Positions 6,577 through 10,815 of a stretch of DNA of 10,815 bases are shown here, one piece after another. The DNA is from Ktedonobacterales bacterium. GTDB taxonomy: Bacteria > Chloroflexota > Ktedonobacteria > Ktedonobacterales > JADMIN01. The DNA is taken from positions 1-10,815 of the forward strand of contig JAICKD010000046.1 of the NCBI GenBank assembly GCA_025928125.1, written 5' to 3'. The stretch's first letter is position 1. Each line of letters begins with the position of its first letter. The notes below the pieces were generated by a model. The model saw only the letters and a program-made list of their open reading frames with translations, ran no database searches and was not told where the DNA came from. The position numbers and the translations under genes were made by a program.

Positions 6577-8202
6577 ATGGTACTCTCACGCCGCCCGGTC
6601 TTGCTGCTGCTCAATGGCGATATCCACACGATGGACGCGGCCAACCCGCATGCGACGGCGCTGGCCATCGATCGCTCCTCCGGGCGCATCCTGGCGGTCG
6701 GCGATGACGCCGAGATTCGCACGCTGGCGGGGCCGCTGACCGATACGATTGATCTCGGCGGACGGACGGCGCTGCCCGGATTTATCGACGCGCATACCCA
6801 TCTTGCGGGCTATGCGGAGACGCGGCTGAACGTTGACCTGCGCCACATCTCCTCGGAGGATGCTGCGGTCGCTAAGGTGCGAAAGCGTGCCGCTACGTTA
6901 CCGCCGGGTACGTGGATCTATGGACAGAGCTGGGATGTCAACGAGTGGCCGGGCCAGCGCTTCCCGACGAAGGCGTCGCTCGATGCTGCTGTGCCGGAGC
7001 ATCCGGTGATACTTTCAAGCCACGATTTTCACTCAATATGGGTAAACTCAGCTGCGCTGCACCTGGCGAACATCACCGCGCAGACCCCGGACCCTGCGGG
7101 CGGGCGTATCGAGCGCGGTGGCGACGGCGAGCCGACGGGCATGCTCTTCGAGGGGCCAGCCGAGGCGCTGATCGAGCGCGTGGCCGCGCCAATAGACGAC
7201 GACTTGCTGCTGGCGGAGCTGCGGCGGGTGTTAGCAGAGTTGCGCGCGCGCGGCGTCACGGGCGTCCACAACATCGAGGACGCCCACAGCCTGCACCTGA
7301 TGCAACGATTGCATGCCGAGGGCGCACTGCAGCCACGCATCCTGCTCTACATCCGGCGTGACGCGCTGCAAGAGGCGATTACGCTGGGCATTGAGGCGGG
7401 CTTTGGCGACGATTACCTGCGACTGGCGGGCATCAAGATGTTTATGGATGGCGCGCTCGGCTCGCATACCGCCGCCATGCTCGATCCCTATGAAGGCGAG
7501 GCGGAGAATCGCGGCCTGCTGGTCACGTCGGAGCCAGAAGTGATCGAAGAGGTGCGCAAGGCGGCTGGGGGAAATCTCGGTATTGCCATCCACGCCATCG
7601 GCGACCGCGCGGTGCGCACCGCGCTCAACGGCATCGAGGCGACGCTGCGACAGGGAGCGCAGACGGGTAGCGCGCCGGTTCAGCGTTTCAGGCTGGAGCA
7701 TGTGCAGCTGGCCGCGCCCGAAGACCTCCAGCGGATGGCGCGGCTGGGCGTCGTCGGCTCGATACAGCCGTTCCACGCGGTGGTAGACCGGTTCTCCGCC
7801 GAACGCTTCTGGGGCGCTCGCCACAAACGCGCCTACGCCTACCAGACGATGCGACAACTGGGCATTCCCCTGGCCCTTGGCTCTGATGTACCAGTGGATA
7901 CCGCCGACCCGCTGCGCATCCTGCACGCAGCCATCGTCCGTCGCGATGACAGAAGCCCAGAGCAGACACCATGGCTGCCCGATCAGGCGCTGACGCTGCG
8001 CGAGGCGCTCTACGCCTACACGGTGGGCGCGGCCTACGCGGGCGGCCAGGAAGGGCTCCAGGGGTCGCTCGCCCCCGGCAAGCTGGCCGATCTGGTGGTG
8101 CTGGCCGAGAACCCCATCACGATGCCAGCGGAACAGCTCGCGGGCGCGGAGGTGGCGGCGACGCTGGTCGGCGGCGAGATGGTCCACGGCGCGCTGGAAT
8201 GA
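6577..8202 (+). CDS. YtcJ-type metal-dependent amidohydrolase (Amidohydro_3 family)
   Basis: 541 residues, the usual family length. It begins with the small beta-sandwich (LLLLNGDIHTMD, then an ILAVGDDAEI strand) and enters the TIM barrel at PGFIDAHTHL with metal ligands H73 and H75. Further metal-site motifs are IKMFMDGALGS (K287, D291), HAIGDRA (H339), LEHVQL (H375) and GSDVP (D437). The C-terminal GSLAPGKLADLVVL returns to the beta-sandwich, as in the whole amidohydrolase superfamily. Known relatives include N-substituted formamide deformylase (NfdA); the substrate of most YtcJ-type proteins is unknown, so only hydrolysis of a C-N or similar bond can be inferred. It should be cytoplasmic: no signal peptide is seen. 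ATG 6577 is preceded by CGGAG with 8 bases spacing. It follows the ATPase gene by 114 bases and may have its own promoter. Confidence 0.92.
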   Translation: MVLSRRPVLLLLNGDIHTMDAANPHATALAIDRSSGRILAVGDDAEIRTLAGPLTDTIDLGGRTALPGFIDAHTHLAGYAETRLNVDLRHISSEDAAVAKVRKRAATLPPGTWIYGQSWDVNEWPGQRFPTKASLDAAVPEHPVILSSHDFHSIWVNSAALHLANITAQTPDPAGGRIERGGDGEPTGMLFEGPAEALIERVAAPIDDDLLLAELRRVLAELRARGVTGVHNIEDAHSLHLMQRLHAEGALQPRILLYIRRDALQEAITLGIEAGFGDDYLRLAGIKMFMDGALGSHTAAMLDPYEGEAENRGLLVTSEPEVIEEVRKAAGGNLGIAIHAIGDRAVRTALNGIEATLRQGAQTGSAPVQRFRLEHVQLAAPEDLQRMARLGVVGSIQPFHAVVDRFSAERFWGARHKRAYAYQTMRQLGIPLALGSDVPVDTADPLRILHAAIVRRDDRSPEQTPWLPDQALTLREALYAYTVGAAYAGGQEGLQGSLAPGKLADLVVLAENPITMPAEQLAGAEVAATLVGGEMVHGALE

Positions 8203-8264
8203 CTAAGTGGCGCCGATTACCCGTTACCTGAAGGCGAGTAGGCTGGAGGCTGAAGGCAGCAGAT

Positions 8265-8350
8265 GCGCGGCTAATCCTGACCGCTTGGTAGCCTCATACA
8301 TGGTGAATATTCATGCGCCAGATTGGGATTAGCCGCGGCATTTATGCCGC
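8265..8350. repeat. Nested inverted-repeat element between converging genes
   Basis: CGCGGCTAATCC (8266-8277) and GGATTAGCCGCG (8326-8337) form a perfect 12-base-pair stem around a 48-base loop. The loop holds the palindrome TGAATATTCA (8304-8313). The right arm overlaps a second hairpin, GCGGCAT-TT-ATGCCGC (8335-8350), so the two folds are mutually exclusive at 8335-8337. GAAGTCGCCC follows, resembling GAAGTCCGCC in repeat copy A, so this may be a distant member of the same family. It lies between the amidohydrolase and the protease stops and could end both transcripts, although no U-run follows. Bases 8203-8264 and 8351-8381 show nothing else clear. Confidence 0.6.
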
Positions 8351-8381
8351 GAAGTCGCCCATTGCCACCCTCTCACTATCG

Positions 8382-9644
8382 CTACCTCGCCTTCCCACGC
8401 TTCTCCGCGTACGTGCGGGCGAAGGCGAGCCTGTTGCCAATCGAGGGGTGGTTGTAGAGGAAGAACTCGACCAGCGGGCTGGGGCTTAATTCGGCGAGAT
8501 TCTGGTTGGCCAGCCGCGTCATCGCGCTGATGAACGCAGCAACTTTGCCCGTCGATTCGAGGGCATAGCCGTCGGCCTGGCGCTCGACGACTCGGCTGAA
8601 GCCGTTGGTTAGCGGCAGCACTACCAGCCCAAAGATGCCGAGCACGGCGGCCACCAGCGGCATCGTCGCCGGGTCGGAGAGTCCCTGGTAGGCCGGGAAC
8701 GCGCCGACGACTGCATGGAGCGCCAGATTGACCAGATACAGCCCGCCGAGCATCGTTACCGACTGGACGATAATGAGCTTTGGGATGTCGCGGTGTACCT
8801 GATGTCCCAGCTCATGCGCCACGACGACCTCGATCTCGTCGGGCGTGTAGTGGTTGAGGAGCGTATCGCCAATCACGATGCGCCGGGTGTTGCCTAGTCC
8901 CATCACCGCCGCATTGGCCGCCGTCGTCTTCGCGCTCATGTTCATCGAATAGATGCCGCGCACGCGTGTGTGGGCCTGCGCCGCCAGCGCCAGCGCGCGT
9001 TGCTTCACGTCGCCATCGGGCAGCGGCGTCAGTTTATAGAAGAGCGGCAGCAGCAGAATCGGCGCGAGATTCGCCAGCACGACCGTGAAAAGCAGCATCG
9101 CCAGCCCGGTCCAGAGCCACCACGCATTCGGCGAGACCGCCAGCAGCAGGTAGACGAACAGCACCGCCAGGATCTCGATAGGGAGCGAGATGGCCAGCGA
9201 CTTGGCCCCGTCGAGCAGCCACGCGCCGACCCGCTGGGTCGAGAGGCCATAGCGGTGGGGGAGGACATAGCCGCTATACCATGTAAGCGGCGCGTCGATG
9301 ATGGCAACCACCGCGCCGAGCACAATGAAGTACAACGCTATCCGCAGCGGCTCCCAGCCTGGGATTGGCTGCCAGCCAGCGGCGAACTGGAGCGCATCGC
9401 GCAGCCAGAAGCTCAATCCACTGAAGAGCAGGACGGCGATCACCACCGCGCTGATGCCCAGATTGACGAGCATCAGTGCCTGGCGCTGGCGCGCAAAGCG
9501 GCGGGCCTTCTCCTGGCGGGCGTCGTCGAGGGTGGCCATGGCGGGTTCCATGGCGGGTTCGGCGGTTGCTCCGGCGTCTTCATCCACTGCTCGGAGCATC
9601 GCTATGCCTCGCCAGACCTCATGCCACCTCGCTCTGATAGCCAT
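8382..9644 (-). CDS. M48-family membrane zinc metalloprotease (Ste24/CAAX protease 1-like, HtpX relative)
   Basis: 420 residues. The active site is HELGH (277-281) with the third zinc ligand in VVERQADGYA (E354, D358). The N-terminal half matches the Ste24-type M48_N region: a YGLSTQ segment, a LLDGAKSLAIS segment, then NMSAKTTAANAAVMGLG just before the catalytic part. Hydrophobic segments occur near 57-80, 100-125, 150-175, 180-207, 290-315 and 325-345, so it is an integral membrane protein with the active site facing the cytoplasm or an internal chamber. Ste24 cleaves prenylated peptides in eukaryotes; bacterial relatives are mostly linked to membrane-protein quality control. The ATG at 9644 is favoured because AGGGAG sits 8 bases before it (9653-9658). 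This gives a 56-residue N-terminal tail containing a 12-base tandem duplication (9537-9560, coding EPAM twice). It is the last gene of a probable operon. Confidence 0.92.
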   Translation of the reverse strand: MAIRARWHEVWRGIAMLRAVDEDAGATAEPAMEPAMATLDDARQEKARRFARQRQALMLVNLGISAVVIAVLLFSGLSFWLRDALQFAAGWQPIPGWEPLRIALYFIVLGAVVAIIDAPLTWYSGYVLPHRYGLSTQRVGAWLLDGAKSLAISLPIEILAVLFVYLLLAVSPNAWWLWTGLAMLLFTVVLANLAPILLLPLFYKLTPLPDGDVKQRALALAAQAHTRVRGIYSMNMSAKTTAANAAVMGLGNTRRIVIGDTLLNHYTPDEIEVVVAHELGHQVHRDIPKLIIVQSVTMLGGLYLVNLALHAVVGAFPAYQGLSDPATMPLVAAVLGIFGLVVLPLTNGFSRVVERQADGYALESTGKVAAFISAMTRLANQNLAELSPSPLVEFFLYNHPSIGNRLAFARTYAEKRGKAR

Positions 9645-9701
9645 GCGACCGTCTCCCTGCGTAGTGGGGCATTGAACCAGCTACAAATGCGCGAGCTGGC
9701 T

Positions 9702-9929
9702 CTACGCCTGCTGGGGCGCCTTCAGCATCGTCTCGAGCACCGTCGCGCCCTCGGCAAAGCTGCACAACTGCTCGACGGTAAAGACGCGCGCGCCGCCGCC
9801 CTGTGAGTGCGAGACCTGATACAGCCCGGCGCGCCCCTGCGCCTGCTGCACGGTGAATCCCAAGCGTTGCAAGGCGTTGATGGCCTCGCCCTCATTCAAG
9901 ATACGATCAATCCGCATATGATTCGCCAT
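9702..9929 (-). CDS. Small protein of unknown function (75 aa)
   Basis: Not recognised. The product begins MANHMRIDRILNEGEAINAL, then LGFTVQQAQG, AGLYQVSHSQGG and FTVEQLCSFAEGATVLETML. It looks like a soluble small domain: helix, strand pair with a Gly-rich turn, then helix. There is one Cys (in LCSF), no membrane segment and no known motif. Reality is supported by its place between two same-strand genes with short gaps (51 bases after the ferredoxin gene, 57 before the protease gene) and by sensible protein-like composition. GAAGGA lies directly against the ATG at 9929, which is too close for a good ribosome site. The in-frame ATG four codons later (9917) has that site 12 bases away, so the true start may be either. 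Confidence 0.6.
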   Translation of the reverse strand: MANHMRIDRILNEGEAINALQRLGFTVQQAQGRAGLYQVSHSQGGGARVFTVEQLCSFAEGATVLETMLKAPQQA

Positions 9930-9980
9930 TCCTTCGCATCGCTCACATCACGCACACAGCCGCGCCGTGGTTGGCAGCGT

Positions 9981-10322
9981 CTAGCGTCTTGTCCGGCAGC
10001 GTGTCGTGACTTCGCAGTCCTCCAGCACGACCAGTTGGCAGGCCAGGCGGTCTCGCGGATCACCCTTTTTGATGACAGGAGGAAACGAGCCGAATTGGTG
10101 CATCGCCTTTTCGAGCACGGTGGTCTCGGTGACGGCGCTGGCTGGGGTCACGCGCACGCGGTCGGTCCAGCAGAGGCCGTTGCCGTGGCAGTTGGCGAAT
10201 TTCGAGACGCCAAACCACATGCAATAGAGCGGGATACCGTTTTCGAGCGCCGCATAGCGCAGAGACGCGCCGCGTTCGACCTCGACGGTCTTCTTTTCGT
10301 TGACGAAGGTGACCTTAGGCAC
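9981..10322 (-). CDS. 2Fe-2S ferredoxin-like protein with an altered cluster site
   Basis: 113 residues from a GTG start at 10322, with AGGAA at 10331-10335 eight bases before it. The opening MPKVTFVNEKKTVEVERGASLRYAAL is the beta-grasp start of plant/adrenodoxin-type ferredoxins. The cluster loop reads NCHGNGLCWTDRVRV, and the late ligand region reads RLACQ. The family pattern is C-x5-C-x2-C ... C. Here C45, C51 and C95 are in place but the third position is Asp54. Extra Cys are C34 (in LYCMWFG), C103 and C109. The protein may bind a cluster with Asp or C34 as fourth ligand, or may have lost it. Normal members carry electrons in the cytoplasm. It is the first gene of a probable three-gene operon, with a promoter at 10455-10484 and a palindrome in its leader. 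Confidence 0.8.
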   Translation of the reverse strand: MPKVTFVNEKKTVEVERGASLRYAALENGIPLYCMWFGVSKFANCHGNGLCWTDRVRVTPASAVTETTVLEKAMHQFGSFPPVIKKGDPRDRLACQLVVLEDCEVTTRCRTRR

Positions 10323-10340
10323 AGATCCTCTTCCTGTTCT

Positions 10341-10364
10341 ACATGTTGTACATGTCGCGACATG
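10341..10364. promoter_or_regulatory. Operator-like palindrome cluster before the ferredoxin gene
   Basis: CATGTCGCGACATG (10351-10364) is a perfect 14-base palindrome. It overlaps a second inverted repeat, ACATGT-TGT-ACATGT (10341-10355). Three CATG cores (from 10342, 10351 and 10361) are thus spaced 9 and 10 bases, about one helical turn. The site lies 19-42 bases before the GTG start and downstream of the proposed promoter, where a bound repressor or an RNA hairpin could block expression. Confidence 0.5.
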
Positions 10365-10454
10365 ATTGCGGGCGCCTCGCGCGCTTCCGCTGGCGGCGGT
10401 GTCGTTTTCCGCATGAGATATGCCGGGAAGGGGGCAAAATTACCCTACCTATCA

Positions 10455-10484
10455 AGTGTAACATGGGCCTGTGAGATGGGTCAA
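10455..10484 (-). promoter_or_regulatory. Candidate sigma70-type promoter for the ferredoxin/75-aa/protease operon
   Basis: On the minus strand: TTGACC (10479-10484), an 18-base spacer, then TACACT (10455-10460); 5/6 and 4/6 consensus matches. The leader to the GTG at 10322 would be about 125 bases and contains the CATG palindromes. The -10 box is identical to that of the nuclease operon promoter. Confidence 0.45.
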
Positions 10485-10496
10485 CGCGCGGTACAG

Positions 10497-10525
10497 TACA
10501 CACCTGCGCTCGCTGTTGGTATGAT
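10497..10525 (+). promoter_or_regulatory. Candidate promoter toward the last gene
   Basis: TACACA (10497-10502), 17 bases, TATGAT (10520-10525): 4/6 and 5/6 matches. It points away from the ferredoxin operon, toward the start-stop codon pair at 10563, repeat copy B, and the gene beginning at 10746. Confidence 0.35.
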
Positions 10526-10550
10526 ACAAGTGTGAAGCAGCGTCTCCTGA

Positions 10551-10568
10551 GGGAGTTTCACAATGTAA
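10551..10568 (+). other. Possible start-stop mini-ORF (ATG-TAA) with ribosome site
   Basis: GGGAG (10551-10555), 7 bases, then ATG (10563-10565) followed at once by TAA (10566-10568). If transcribed from the promoter just upstream, a ribosome could load and stall or turn over here. It may equally be the worn-down start of a lost gene. Confidence 0.25.
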
Positions 10569-10579
10569 TCCTGTCATCG

Positions 10580-10710
10580 AGTGCTGGCGGCTGAAGCCGC
10601 GCCTATAGGCTACGCTGACGCTCCGCCGCAAAGCCCGCCTGCGCGGGCTAGGCAGATACAGACGCGCCTCACCTCACCGATTACCTGAACAGCGCGTTAA
10701 ATGCCGTATG
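10580..10710. repeat. Two-hairpin intergenic repeat, copy B
   Basis: Aligned with copy A (175-298). The hairpins are GCGGCT-GA-AGCCGC at 10587-10600 and AGCCCGC-CTGC-GCGGGCT at 10632-10649, with the CGCTCCGCCGC-type spacer and the CACCGATTACCTGAAC tail. Each stem differs from copy A by a T-to-C change on one side and the matching A-to-G change on the other. It sits in the leader or upstream region of the last gene, unlike copy A, which follows a stop codon. Confidence 0.75.
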
Positions 10711-10745
10711 GAGACGTGTCTATCCTGGGTTGGAGCAACGCTATC

Positions 10746-10815
10746 ATGTCTTCCTCGTCACCTGCATCCTCATCGTCCTCGCCGTCCACGCCCACTCGTC
10801 GGCTGGTTATCTTCG
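10746..10815 (+). CDS. Start of an unidentified gene (partial, continues beyond window)
   Basis: 23 codons are visible: a low-complexity Ser/Pro/Thr leader (MSSSSPASSSSSPSTP) followed by TRRLVIF, which looks like the first beta strand of a Rossmann- or HAD-like domain, but too little is seen to name a family. ATG 10746 is preceded by TTGGAG with 10 bases of spacing. An in-frame ATG at 10701 would add 15 residues but has no ribosome site and overlaps repeat copy B; an in-frame TAA lies just before it (10698-10700). Confidence 0.55.
   Translation, partial: MSSSSPASSSSSPSTPTRRLVIF

Noticed and set aside
7231..8187. 318-codon open frame on the minus strand
   Set aside because: It is antisense to the amidohydrolase, rich in Arg, Gln and His, with no recognisable motif or ribosome site.
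9537..9560. 12-base tandem duplication in the protease gene
   Set aside because: It only adds four residues (EPAM) in a disordered tail; a two-unit slippage product is not a regulatory repeat.
8970..9806. 278-codon open frame on the plus strand
   Set aside because: It is antisense to the M48 protease and part of the 75-aa gene; it is highly enriched in Arg, Gln and His, a typical shadow.
1..10815. CRISPR array, tRNA or rRNA genes, integrase or attachment sites
   Set aside because: No regularly spaced repeats, no cloverleaf or rRNA-like stretch, and no integrase-like product were seen in the window.

Overview
The window is GC-rich (about 65% by eye) and reads as a chromosomal stretch from a free-living bacterium. 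My best guess is Chloroflexota (Ktedonobacteria-like). The reasons are the style of the genes: a short-tailed single-pass membrane protein with a large outer domain, a 2Fe-2S ferredoxin-like protein, a Ste24-type M48 protease, and intergenic hairpin repeats. This placement is tentative; there is no rRNA or marker gene to settle it.

Layout. (1) 3-173, +: the last 56 residues of an acyl-CoA dehydrogenase. (2) 174-473: a gene-free stretch holding a two-hairpin repeat (copy A) and a C-rich/G-rich inverted repeat. (3) 474-1742, -: a membrane-anchored protein of unknown function with an extracytoplasmic domain. (4) 1888-2640, +: an unusual fusion of an antibiotic-biosynthesis-monooxygenase (ABM) domain with the N-terminal domain of an IS5-type transposase (DUF4096-like), cut off and lacking the first catalytic Asp. 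(5) 2720-6462, +: an Mre11/SbcD-type nuclease and a Rad50/SbcC-type ATPase, overlapping by ATGA and therefore translationally coupled. The ATPase carries two hydrophobic helices where the zinc hook would be, like Bacillus YhaN rather than classical SbcC. The nuclease seems to use a CTG start. (6) 6577-8202, +: a YtcJ-type metal-dependent amidohydrolase. (7) 8203-8381: a convergent intergenic region with a strong nested inverted repeat. (8) 10322-8382, -: a probable three-gene operon: a ferredoxin-like protein with one cluster Cys replaced by Asp, a 75-residue unknown protein, and a Ste24/HtpX-like membrane protease. A promoter and a palindromic operator-like site lie in front of it. (9) 10323-10745: a divergent regulatory region with a second copy (B) of the hairpin repeat. 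(10) 10746-10815, +: the Ser-rich beginning of an unidentified gene.

How the genes work together. The nuclease and ATPase genes form one functional unit, probably a membrane-tethered Mre11-Rad50-like complex acting on DNA ends or other nucleic-acid structures. The ferredoxin/75-aa/protease genes look co-transcribed, but their link is not obvious. The remaining genes look like independent units. Several promoters share a TTGAC(C/G)-N17/18-(T/A)A(C/T)ACT pattern: before 1742 (-), before 2720 (+) and before 10322 (-).

Most notable: the membrane-hook Rad50-like ATPase with its CTG-started nuclease partner; the ABM-transposase-domain fusion; and the repeat pair A/B, whose two hairpins differ by paired, stem-preserving substitutions.
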